A DNA stretch of 62,253 nucleotides, taken from an uncultured Rhodospirillales bacterium. Lineage in GTDB: Bacteria > Pseudomonadota > Alphaproteobacteria > Acetobacterales > Acetobacteraceae. The notes under the pieces are model-generated. The model searched no databases. It was not told the origin of the DNA and saw only the letters and a program-made list of their open reading frames with translations. The stretch lies in assembly GCA_903893975.1 (NCBI GenBank), contig CAITOL010000078.1, positions 1-62,253 of the forward strand, written 5' to 3'. This document shows, piece after piece, positions 37,698 to 44,893 of this stretch; position 1 is the stretch's first letter, and each line of letters opens with the position of its first letter. A program made the position numbers and the translations under genes.

Positions 37698-38720
37698 CTA
37701 GCCCAGGGAAAAGCGGCGGCGGATTTCCTCGGCCACCCGCGCCGCCTCGTCCAATTTCGGCCGTGGCCAGGCGGCCAGGCTGGCTTCGAACGGGCGCGCC
37801 TGCCCGGCGTCATACAGCGATTTGGCCAGCCGGTGGTGGCGCGGGCTGGCGAGCTCGGGCAGGGCGACATACACCGCCGCATCCGTCGCACAGGCCTCGG
37901 AAATCATCGACACCGAGTCGGCGGTGATCACGATCGTGTCCGCGCTGGCCAGAAACCCCCGATACGGGTTTTCCCCCGGCTCGCCCCAGCGATACAGCAA
38001 ATGCATGGCCGGGCCGAGGCCGGCGGCCAGCGCCTCTGTCGCCTCCCGCCCGGTGCGGCGCGAGGTGCTGGCCATGATCGACCCGCCCCGTGCCGCCACC
38101 AGCCGGGCGACGCGCTGGCCAAGCCGATGGGCCAGGCCAGGCGGCATTTCCGTGGATTTCGGCGGCCCGCCCAGCAGCAACGCCACGCGCGGATGCGGCA
38201 AATGGCTCAGCCGTTCGGACCAGATCTCCCGCGCCTCGGCCAATGCCGCCTGTGACAGCCGATGCGGTGCGCCAAGCACGGTAAAAACGTTCGGCGCCGG
38301 TGCCGCACCGTCGTGTTCCGGCAGCACCAGCAGATCGAATTCCGGCCGGCGCCACACCCCGGCAAGGCCGGGGGACATACAATGCACAATCCGGCATCCG
38401 GTATGCACTTTCAGCCACAGCGCCACCGCCGCGGACCGGCGGCCGGCGGAGATCACCAGGGCCGGCTTATGCCGCAGATCCGCCGGGGTGATACCGGGCG
38501 CGGCCAGCCCGGCAAGCGAGCCGCGTGGCGCTAGCCCAGCGAAATGGGTGCGCCAGTTCCAGCGCAACGGAATGCGGCGAAACGGCTCCCCCAGGCGTTC
38601 GGCGATGCCCAGCGCCTGGGCGGAAGTGCCGGGGCGCGGATCTTCCAGGACCCAGATGCGGGCCACGGCGGCATCGGCCGCCGGTGAAACCGCCGGGTTG
38701 GGGGTGCCGAGTTCGCTCAC
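37698..38720 (-). CDS. ELM1/GtrOC1-family protein (DUF1022-type nucleoside-diphosphate-sugar epimerase-like)
   Basis: A 340-residue protein of the ELM1 family, named for a plant mitochondrial-fission factor with bacterial homologues of glycosyltransferase-B-like fold. IWVLEDPRPGTSAQALGIAE, PALVISAGRRSAAVALWLK, VALLLGGPPKSTEM, MASTSRRTGREATEAL and VITADSVSMISEACATDAAV are the conserved blocks. Bacterial members may act on cell-surface glycans, but no activity is established. It is divergent from pyrE across 69 bp. Confidence 0.87.
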   Translation of the reverse strand: MSELGTPNPAVSPAADAAVARIWVLEDPRPGTSAQALGIAERLGEPFRRIPLRWNWRTHFAGLAPRGSLAGLAAPGITPADLRHKPALVISAGRRSAAVALWLKVHTGCRIVHCMSPGLAGVWRRPEFDLLVLPEHDGAAPAPNVFTVLGAPHRLSQAALAEAREIWSERLSHLPHPRVALLLGGPPKSTEMPPGLAHRLGQRVARLVAARGGSIMASTSRRTGREATEALAAGLGPAMHLLYRWGEPGENPYRGFLASADTIVITADSVSMISEACATDAAVYVALPELASPRHHRLAKSLYDAGQARPFEASLAAWPRPKLDEAARVAEEIRRRFSLG

Positions 38721-38789
38721 AGCAATGGACGCGCGCTTGCGGCGCGGCTAGGAAACGCACGAAGCGACGAGACCGAGGAGAGGGTAATC

Positions 38790-39515
38790 ATGACCGCCAC
38801 GCATACAACCGATTGGGACCGCGACGCCGCATTGACCACCGCGCGGCTGCTGCTGGAGATCAAGGCGGTCAATTTCCGGCCTGAAGAACCTTATACCTTC
38901 ACCTCCGGCTGGAAGTCGCCTGTCTATATCGATTGCCGACGCATCATCTATTTCCCCCGCGCCCGCGCCAAGATCATGGATCTGGCGGTGCAGAAAATCG
39001 ACCGCCATGTGGGCTATGAAACCATCGAGGCCGTGGCCGGTGGCGAAACCGCGGGCATTCCCTTCGCCGCCTGGATGGCGGACCGGATGAATGCGCCAAT
39101 GGCCTATGTGCGCAAGAAACCCAAAGGCTTCGGCCGGGATGCTCTGATCGAGGGTGATGTGCCGGAAGGCAAGAACACCCTGCTGGTGGAAGATCTGACC
39201 ACGGATGGCGGCAGCAAGGTACAATTCTGCCAGGCGCTGCGCGATGCCGGCGCAATCTGCGACCATACCTTCGTGGTGTTCTTCTACGGTGTGTTCCCGG
39301 GCGGCGCGGATATTTTGAAGAAAATCAACCTCAACCTGCATTATCTTGCCACGTGGTGGGATGTGCTGGAAGCCTGCCGTGAACGGCCGTATTTCTCCGA
39401 CGCGACGATGACGGAGGTGCGCAAGTTCCTGGAAAATCCGGTTGCCTGGTCGGCCGCCCATGGCGGCGTAGCCAGCATGGAAGAAGCCGCCGCCCGCAAG
39501 GCTGGCAAAGCCTGA
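38790..39515 (+). CDS. pyrE: Orotate phosphoribosyltransferase
   Basis: PyrE makes orotidine 5'-phosphate from orotate and PRPP in pyrimidine synthesis. The 241-residue protein has the longer alphaproteobacterial layout. YTFTSGWKSPVYIDCRR is the substrate-binding loop, VAGGETAGIPFAAWMADRM and YVRKKPKGFG the conserved core, and TLLVEDLTTDGGSKVQF is the PRPP-binding signature. A ribosome site (AGGAGAGGG) precedes the ATG. An MDR oxidoreductase gene follows after 26 bp. Confidence 0.95.
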   Translation: MTATHTTDWDRDAALTTARLLLEIKAVNFRPEEPYTFTSGWKSPVYIDCRRIIYFPRARAKIMDLAVQKIDRHVGYETIEAVAGGETAGIPFAAWMADRMNAPMAYVRKKPKGFGRDALIEGDVPEGKNTLLVEDLTTDGGSKVQFCQALRDAGAICDHTFVVFFYGVFPGGADILKKINLNLHYLATWWDVLEACRERPYFSDATMTEVRKFLENPVAWSAAHGGVASMEEAAARKAGKA

Positions 39516-39541
39516 GCCCGACGCGCCCAAAGGAGGCTCGC

Positions 39542-40555
39542 ATGCAAATCTACCGCATTCCCACCGCCGGCCGGATCGACGCTTTGCAACTGGCCGACGC
39601 CCAAGCGCCGACGCCAGGGCCGAACCAGGTGGTGGTGCGGGTGCATGCCTCCTGCCTCAACTACCGCGATCTGTCGGTCATCCTCGGCCGCTACGGCCGC
39701 GGTGGCCTGCCGGAGAACCTGATCCCGCTCTCCGATGGTGCTGGGGAAGTGGTGGCGGTTGGGGCGGGCGTGCGCCGGGTCGCGGTGGGGGACCGGGTTG
39801 CTGCCGCGTTCATGCAAACCTGGCTCGCTGGTGGCATCAATGCCGAGGACGGTGCCAGCGCCCTGGGCGGGGCGATCGACGGCATGCTGGCCGAACAGGT
39901 GCTGCTGCACGAGGATGGTCTGGTGCACATCCCCGATCACCTGTCCTATGAGGAAGCCGCCACCTTGCCGTGCGCGGCGGTGACCGCCTGGCACGCGCTG
40001 GCCGAACATGCGCGCATCCGGCCGGGCGAGACCGTCCTGCTGCAAGGCACGGGCGGCGTGTCGATCTTCGCGCTGCAATTTGCCCGCATGATGGGGGCGC
40101 GGGTGATCATCACCTCCTCGTCCGACGCCAAACTGGCGCGGGCCAAGGAGATGGGCGCCGATATCGGCATCAATTACCGCACCACGCCGGACTGGCAGGA
40201 TGCGGTGCGGGCGGCGACCGGCGGGCGCGGCGCAGATGCGGTGGTGGAGGTTGGTGGCCCCGGCACCTTCATGCGCTCGCTGCAATCGCTGCGGATTGGC
40301 GGCAAATTATCGTTGATCGGCGTCCTCACCGGCACGGCTGAGATCAACCCGACCGCCATTATGCGGGCGCAGATCAACGTGCAGGGCATCTATGTCGGGT
40401 CCCGCGCGATGTTTGAGGATATGAACCGCGCCATTTCCGCGCATCGGATGCGCCCGGTGATCGACCGGGTATTTCCCTTCGCCGAGGCCCAAGCCGCGTA
40501 TGCCTTTCTGCAAAGCGCCGCGCATTTCGGCAAGGTCGTGATCGCGCACCGCTGA
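39542..40555 (+). CDS. Zinc-free MDR oxidoreductase (quinone reductase-like)
   Basis: A 337-residue NAD(P)H-dependent medium-chain dehydrogenase. The nucleotide fold is VLLQGTGGVSIFALQFARMM. The usual catalytic-zinc ligands are absent: the first ligand position reads SCLNYRDLSVIL, as in quinone reductases and enoyl reductases, and the structural-zinc cysteine cluster is missing. Many such genes are annotated as zinc-dependent alcohol dehydrogenase, which the sequence does not support. AGGAGG precedes the ATG. It follows pyrE closely and is convergent with coq7. Substrate unknown. Confidence 0.88.
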   Translation: MQIYRIPTAGRIDALQLADAQAPTPGPNQVVVRVHASCLNYRDLSVILGRYGRGGLPENLIPLSDGAGEVVAVGAGVRRVAVGDRVAAAFMQTWLAGGINAEDGASALGGAIDGMLAEQVLLHEDGLVHIPDHLSYEEAATLPCAAVTAWHALAEHARIRPGETVLLQGTGGVSIFALQFARMMGARVIITSSSDAKLARAKEMGADIGINYRTTPDWQDAVRAATGGRGADAVVEVGGPGTFMRSLQSLRIGGKLSLIGVLTGTAEINPTAIMRAQINVQGIYVGSRAMFEDMNRAISAHRMRPVIDRVFPFAEAQAAYAFLQSAAHFGKVVIAHR

Positions 40556-40566
40556 CGCGCGGCGGG

Positions 40567-41106
40567 TTAAACCCGCTCGCTCAGCGCAATGGCGATTTTG
40601 CAGCCGGCTTTGATCGCCGCGCTCAAGACGCGGTAGCCCGGGGTCAGTTCCGCCTCATTGGCCAGGCCGATGTCGCGATGTTCGAGTTCCTCGGCGCGAA
40701 AGGTCTCGATGGTCGCCGATAAATCCGGCTCGCTCTCGCCGAGTTCCACGATCTGGTCGCGGTAATGTTCGTCGATCGCCTCCTCCACCGCCACGGTGCA
40801 GGCCATCGCCGCCCGGCTGCCCATTGCCGCCGTCGCCGCGCCCAGCGCGAAACCGGCGAGGTGCCAGAACGGCAGCAATGCGGTCGGGCGTACCCGCCGG
40901 CGCGCAATCAATTCCGCGAACGTGTCAAGATGCACCTGCTCCTGCGCCTGCATATGGCGCAACGTGTCGCCATGCTCGCCACGGCCAAGCACCGCCAACT
41001 GGCCCTTATAAATCCGCTTCGCGCCGTATTCGCCGGCGTGATCCACCCGCAGGATGCGGGCGAGGCGGGCGCGGTGCGGCGTGTCGCCGGGAAGGTGATC
41101 GCTCAT
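40567..41106 (-). CDS. coq7: Demethoxyubiquinone hydroxylase family protein
   Basis: Coq7/UbiF-type di-iron monooxygenase of ubiquinone synthesis, 179 residues. The carboxylate and histidine ligands are arranged as in the family: RVDHAGEYGAKRIY, QAQEQVHLDTF (ExxH), VEEAIDEHYRDQ and AEELEHRDIG (ExxH). The protein is membrane-associated through hydrophobic helices near AGFALGAATAAMG. ATG 41104-41106 overlaps the stop of the DsbB-like gene (ATGA), so the two are cotranscribed. It is the short alphaproteobacterial and mitochondrial type. Confidence 0.95.
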   Translation of the reverse strand: MSDHLPGDTPHRARLARILRVDHAGEYGAKRIYKGQLAVLGRGEHGDTLRHMQAQEQVHLDTFAELIARRRVRPTALLPFWHLAGFALGAATAAMGSRAAMACTVAVEEAIDEHYRDQIVELGESEPDLSATIETFRAEELEHRDIGLANEAELTPGYRVLSAAIKAGCKIAIALSERV

Positions 41107-41618
41107 GCGGGCAGCTTTCGTGTGGTCCATAAAAAGCCGGCAATGCCAACCGCCAGCCCGATTGAGGCCAGCAAATCCATCATCGCCATGGAAATCGGCA
41201 GGCCGGGGATGAGAAACGTCGGCTGATCGCAGGGTTTCGAGGGGCGATCCGGCATCCGCGCCATCCGCTCGGACACCGATCCGCCACCAAAGCTCGGCGC
41301 CGCGCATTCCGGCAGCGGGCTGGCCCACAGCCCGGCCTCAACACCCACATGCGTCGTCCCGGCCGCGACTCCGGCGAGCATGGCGAGCAGCACCGCCGCC
41401 AACGACAAGCGCGCCAACGGGCGCGGCAACACGACGCCCAGGAGTGCGAAGCCGATCGCAACCCGCCACGGCCAGCGTTCAACCAGGCACAGCGCACACG
41501 GCACCAGCCCGCCCCAATGTTCGGACGCCAGCGCCGCGCCCAAAATTGCGGCGGATATCGTTGCCATGGCCAGGGATACCAGGCGCAGACGCGGAATCAG
41601 AAAGAGCGTGCGTGTCAT
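41103..41618 (-). CDS. dsbB: DsbB-family disulfide bond formation protein
   Basis: A 171-residue inner-membrane protein with four helices that would reoxidise a periplasmic DsbA by passing electrons to ubiquinone. The first periplasmic CxxC is in LVPCALCLVERWPW (C41/C44), the second cysteine pair is C105 (PLPECAAP) and C130 (SKPCDQP), as in DsbB. ATG 41616-41618 is used; the reading frame continues to a TTG further up. Coupling to coq7 links disulfide oxidation and quinone supply, which may be coincidental. Confidence 0.92.
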   Translation of the reverse strand: MTRTLFLIPRLRLVSLAMATISAAILGAALASEHWGGLVPCALCLVERWPWRVAIGFALLGVVLPRPLARLSLAAVLLAMLAGVAAGTTHVGVEAGLWASPLPECAAPSFGGGSVSERMARMPDRPSKPCDQPTFLIPGLPISMAMMDLLASIGLAVGIAGFLWTTRKLPA

Positions 41619-41740
41619 CCCCCCGATATCGCGCCGAACGGACAATCCGGCAAGGGCAGGGGGCGGTTAACGGATCCTTTGTAAGTGTGGGTTATTGCGA
41701 TGCCCAACACATTCGACGTCGATTGGATTGGAGACGGCAT

Positions 41741-42523
41741 ATGCTCACCCTGCACGGGCGCCCGCACGCGACGGATACGACGAAACTGCTCTGGGCGCTG
41801 GCCGAGTTCGGCCTGCCTTGCCGCGTGATGGACCTGGACGACCGCGCCGCGGATGCGCGGCCGCTGGCGCCGTGGCAGCGCGATGTGCCCGTGCTGGCCG
41901 ATGGCGGCTTCAGCGTGCGGGGCGGTAACACTATCCTGCGCTACCTCTGCGCCACCCTTGCCAATGGCACGCCGCTCTACCCGTCCGCCGCGCAGGATCG
42001 GGCCAATATCGATGCCTGGCTCGATCAGGTGCAGGCCGAAATGGCACCGGTCGCCACCGAGGTGCTGCGCATTATGACCGCATTGCCGCCGACCGCCGCT
42101 GGGGCGCACACGCTGCACCAGACACTTTCCCAGTGGGCCGATTTGTGGCGCGAGATGGAGCCGGTACTGGCGCGCCAACGTTTCCTCGCCAGCGGCAACC
42201 TTACCATCGCCGACATCGCCATTGGCCCATACCTGCACCAGTGGTTCAGCCTGGATATCCCTGACCGTCCGGCAACGCCGCATCTGCGCAACTACTATGA
42301 TTTGCTGATGACGCGGCCCGCGTACCGGCAGCACGTGGCCGCAACGCCGTTGGCCGCACCGCTGACGCCGGAGCCGGAGGAGGCGTCACGCACACGCCCG
42401 GCCGCAAGGCGCGACTGGTTCCGCTATGATCCGAACGCGGACGTGCTGCTGTCGAGCATGGGCATTGCGGCGCCGAACGTGGCGAACGCGATGCAGGATG
42501 CGGAAGTGCTGGCGGCCGACTAG
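41741..42523 (+). CDS. Glutathione S-transferase family protein
   Basis: A 260-residue GST. The thioredoxin-like N-terminal domain starts MLTLHGRPHATDTTKLLWAL and includes VPVLADGGFSVRGGNTILRYL with the cis-proline and Gly/Asn contacts to glutathione. The all-helical domain ends near FLASGNLTIADIAIGPYLHQ, the usual N-capping motif. A C-terminal extension of about 50 residues follows the GST core. ATG 41741 has GGAGA upstream and avoids the implausible longer frame. Its stop shares CTAG (42520-42523) with that of the convergent otsB. Substrate unknown. Confidence 0.9.
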   Translation: MLTLHGRPHATDTTKLLWALAEFGLPCRVMDLDDRAADARPLAPWQRDVPVLADGGFSVRGGNTILRYLCATLANGTPLYPSAAQDRANIDAWLDQVQAEMAPVATEVLRIMTALPPTAAGAHTLHQTLSQWADLWREMEPVLARQRFLASGNLTIADIAIGPYLHQWFSLDIPDRPATPHLRNYYDLLMTRPAYRQHVAATPLAAPLTPEPEEASRTRPAARRDWFRYDPNADVLLSSMGIAAPNVANAMQDAEVLAAD

Positions 42524-43221
42524 CCGTTCGCGGCCAGCCAGGCGCGCACGGCGGCGGGGCTGCCGAACGCGTCCTGCATGCGCAGGCCAAGCCCGCCCAG
42601 CGCCTGGGCAGCGCGAATACCATCCTCATCGGTGACATCGTCGCCGATATAAACTGGCACCCGCCCGGCAAACGGGGGCTGCGCCATCAGCGCCCGCACG
42701 GCCTCCCCTTTATCCGCCGCACGTGGTTTCACTTCCCAGGCCATGTTGGCCGGCATCAGCATAAAATCCGGATGCGCGGCGACGATCTCGGTCGCCGCGG
42801 CCTGCAACGCCGGTCCGGCCTCGGGCGCGCGGCGGAAATGCAGCACAAAGCCATGGGCTTTCGGCTCGTACAGCGCCCCCGGATGCGCTGCCGCGGCGGC
42901 CTGCGCGCGGCCGGCCCAATCCTTTGGCAATGCCGGCAACGCGACCGGGCAGATCGCAGCCTGCGGATGATGGCGAATCGCGGTGCCATGTTCCCCGGCA
43001 ACCGCATAGGGCGCATCGCCGAGCAAGGCATCCACCTGGGCGATGGGCCGGCCGGTGACCACTGCCACCGCATTGTTCAGGCGTTGCCGCAAACGCTGCA
43101 AACTCACCAGCAGGTCGGGCGGGATGATCACTGCGTCCGGCGTCGGCGCGAATTCGATCAGCGTCCCGTCCAGGTCCAGCAGCAGCGCCGCCCGGTCCGG
43201 CAGTGCAATTACGGGCGGCAC
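42520..43221 (-). CDS. otsB: Trehalose-6-phosphate phosphatase
   Basis: A 233-residue HAD-superfamily phosphatase. Motif I is LLLDLDGTLIEF (catalytic aspartates), motif II VVTGRPIAQVD, and motif IV VYIGDDVTDEDGIRAAQ, which is diagnostic for OtsB; AVAGEHGTAIR is also typical. It dephosphorylates trehalose-6-P in osmoprotectant synthesis. The otsA partner is not in the window. GTG 43219-43221 is the start; it overlaps the DUF2155 gene by 13 bp on the same strand. Confidence 0.93.
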   Translation of the reverse strand: MPPVIALPDRAALLLDLDGTLIEFAPTPDAVIIPPDLLVSLQRLRQRLNNAVAVVTGRPIAQVDALLGDAPYAVAGEHGTAIRHHPQAAICPVALPALPKDWAGRAQAAAAAHPGALYEPKAHGFVLHFRRAPEAGPALQAAATEIVAAHPDFMLMPANMAWEVKPRAADKGEAVRALMAQPPFAGRVPVYIGDDVTDEDGIRAAQALGGLGLRMQDAFGSPAAVRAWLAANG

Positions 43222-43700
43222 GCCATCACTTTAACGTCGTAGCCCGGATGTTCCAGCATGGTCAAAGCCGGGGCGGAGGCAATCATCCAACCATGGAAGT
43301 TGGCGATGCCGGCGCGGTCGGTAATATCGAGAAACGCCGCCGAGTCCGCCGGCTTATCCGCCGGACGGGTCAGGCAACTGCGCAGCACGATCGACAGGCT
43401 GCCATAGGTCAACGTGTTACCGGTGCGGCCCGACAGGCTGCTCACCCGCGCGGTCACCTTATCAAGCACCCGTAGGTCGAAATTACCTACCGGCACCCAA
43501 TCCGGCCCGAGGCTGGCTGCGGATACCGGCGCACCATCCGGCCCCACCTGGGTCACGGCAGCGCGCGGCGCGGCGGTCGGCGCCGCAGGTGCCACCTCCG
43601 GCGTGGCACGGCTTGGGGGCGGGGGCACATTGGGCAAGGATTGCGCCACGGCATTTCCGGCGACGCAGATCAACGCCAGGCCCAATGCGGCGCGGTTCAT
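43209..43700 (-). CDS. DUF2155 exported protein
   Basis: A 163-residue exported protein with an N-terminal signal (ALGLALICVAGNAVAQS), a proline/alanine-rich linker and the DUF2155 domain: VLDKVTARVSSLSGRTGNTL, YGSLSIVLRSCLTRP and IANFHGWMIASAPALTMLEH followed by a final cysteine. The two domain cysteines could form a disulfide. DUF2155 genes are usually close to mlaD and the NDUFA12 gene in alphaproteobacteria, as here, but the function is not known. A small gene overlaps its start by 4 bp. Confidence 0.9.
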   Translation of the reverse strand: MNRAALGLALICVAGNAVAQSLPNVPPPPSRATPEVAPAAPTAAPRAAVTQVGPDGAPVSAASLGPDWVPVGNFDLRVLDKVTARVSSLSGRTGNTLTYGSLSIVLRSCLTRPADKPADSAAFLDITDRAGIANFHGWMIASAPALTMLEHPGYDVKVMACRP

Positions 43701-43912
43701 GCCGCGCGGACCGGGCTTTGCAGGCTGGCCACGAGGTCGGCCAACACCTGCCGCATCGCGCCGGCATCAACGCCCATCAGCACCGCGTCCTCAAACGCGT
43801 CCTGCATGACCTGCGCCAGTTCCGCATGGTTCTCGGCCAGCGTCTTCAGTTTCTCCCGGCATGATACCGGGCTGCCATCGGCTTGCGGCCAGATGGCCGG
43901 GGGCGGCATCAT
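43697..43912 (-). CDS. Small conserved-position protein, 71 aa
   Basis: A short helical-looking protein (KLKTLAENHAELAQVMQDAF) of unknown family, with no signal peptide. It overlaps mlaD upstream and the DUF2155 gene downstream by 4 bp each, so it is embedded in the same translationally coupled run. The two overlaps and coding-like composition support a real gene. Confidence 0.7.
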   Translation of the reverse strand: MMPPPAIWPQADGSPVSCREKLKTLAENHAELAQVMQDAFEDAVLMGVDAGAMRQVLADLVASLQSPVRAA

Positions 43913-44418
43913 TTCGCCGGCGCCTGCGGTTTCATGGATTTTTTCACCTCGGTGGTCAGGTCGTTGACCCCAAAGATGAACTTCCCGAGCAGATCTTCAA
44001 GGCTGGCGGCCGACTGGGTGATGGTGATTTCGCCGCCGTTTTTCAGCATCACGTCGTCGCCACCCGGCACCAGCGCGATCACTTTGCCGCCCAACAGCCC
44101 GTCGGTGCTGATTTCGGCGCTGCTGTCCTTAGGCAGTTTGAGGTCGGATTCCACCGAAATCTCCACCACCGCGCGATAGGATTTCGGGTCAACCGACGTG
44201 CGGGTAATGCTGCCGACCTTCACGCCCGCCAGGCGCACATCCGCGCCGGCGGTCAGCCCGTCAATCTTCTCGAACTTTGCCGTCAGCGAATAGCCGCTGA
44301 CCGTCACGCGCCCGGTATGCGCAATGGCGTAGCCGAGGAACCCGGCCGCCACCAGCAGCACCGCAGCCCCCGCCAGCAACTCCGTCAGGTTGCGCCCTGC
44401 GGCCGAAGAACCGGCCAC
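43909..44418 (-). CDS. mlaD: MlaD-type MCE-domain lipid transport protein
   Basis: A 169-residue MCE protein anchored by one N-terminal helix (LLAGAAVLLVAAGFLGYAIA) with its domain in the periplasm: LTAKFEKIDGLTAGADVRLAG, VKVGSITRTSVDPKSYRAVV, and SSAEISTDGLLGGKVIALVPG. MlaD hexamers move phospholipids between membranes as part of MlaFEDB. The other Mla genes are not in the window, which is common in this group where mlaD follows the NDUFA12 gene. GTG 44416-44418 is the start, directly next to the preceding stop. Confidence 0.93.
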   Translation of the reverse strand: MAGSSAAGRNLTELLAGAAVLLVAAGFLGYAIAHTGRVTVSGYSLTAKFEKIDGLTAGADVRLAGVKVGSITRTSVDPKSYRAVVEISVESDLKLPKDSSAEISTDGLLGGKVIALVPGGDDVMLKNGGEITITQSAASLEDLLGKFIFGVNDLTTEVKKSMKPQAPAK

Positions 44419-44742
44419 TTAGCTGCCCGGCGTCCAGGCTTCGTAAGCATCCGCCACCGGCGCCGGCGGATAGTAGCTCGCCTTTGTGCCGGTCTTGTTG
44501 GGTTGGTGCGGCTTCTGCCACGGGCGGGCGGCGCTCTTCAGCGGCGCGTCCGTGGTGTAATGCAGCCACGAATGCCATTCCGATGGCACGGAGGACGGGT
44601 CCGGCTGACCGGCATAGTCCACCCAGCGTGCCCGGCGCCCGACGGCGGCGGCCCGCTTATGCTCGAAATAGACATTCCCGAAGGTATCACGGCCGACTTC
44701 GCGACCGTTCAACCACGTATAGATGCGCGTGCCGATGTTCAT
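44419..44742 (-). CDS. NADH:ubiquinone oxidoreductase NDUFA12-family subunit
   Basis: A 107-residue accessory subunit of respiratory complex I (B17.2/NDUFA12 family), shared by alphaproteobacteria and mitochondria. NIGTRIYTWLNGREVGRDTF, NVYFEHK, ARWVDYAGQPDPSSVPSEWH and WLHYTTDAPL are conserved. ATG 44740-44742 gives the usual N terminus. It starts the NDUFA12-mlaD-small gene-DUF2155-otsB run and is divergent from the NrdJ-derived gene. The main nuo operon is not in the window. Confidence 0.95.
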   Translation of the reverse strand: MNIGTRIYTWLNGREVGRDTFGNVYFEHKRAAAVGRRARWVDYAGQPDPSSVPSEWHSWLHYTTDAPLKSAARPWQKPHQPNKTGTKASYYPPAPVADAYEAWTPGS

Positions 44743-44813
44743 GCAGTCAGTATATCCCGGTCCGTTGCGCAGGTCGAGCCATGCCAGCCGGTGCAACGGC
44801 TTAAAGACGATAT

Positions 44814-44861
44814 CCACAGGATTTTGTGGTCAAACGACTCTGAGGCCACAAAATGCGCTTC
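44814..44861 (+). promoter_or_regulatory. Pair of NrdR-box-like sites 32 bp apart
   Basis: In the 151 bp between the NDUFA12 and NrdJ-derived genes, CCACAGGATTTTGTGG (44814-44829) is a near-palindrome resembling the 16 bp NrdR box, and CCACAAAATGCGCTTC (44846-44861) repeats its left half 32 bp further on. NrdR boxes typically occur in pairs about three helical turns apart. ATATCCACA (44810-44818) is also one base from a DnaA box. ATTTTGTGG and CCACAAAAT form an inverted repeat across the region. Assignment is tentative. Confidence 0.4.
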
Positions 44862-44893
44862 CCGAGTCGCACGGCCCGGCATAGGGTAGGGGT

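Noticed and set aside
39542-40555. Calling the pyrE-adjacent MDR protein a zinc alcohol dehydrogenase
   Set aside because: The catalytic and structural zinc ligands are missing, so it is described as zinc-free and quinone-reductase-like.
41646-41740. A dif site or other recombination site in the gap before the GST gene, near the skew switch
   Set aside because: The stretch is moderately AT-rich but lacks the two inverted XerC/XerD arms around a 6 bp centre.
44743-44893. A replication origin, because of the near DnaA box at 44810-44818
   Set aside because: Only one near-match is present, there is no AT-rich unwinding element or dnaA/dnaN/gidA context, and the skew sign is that of a terminus.
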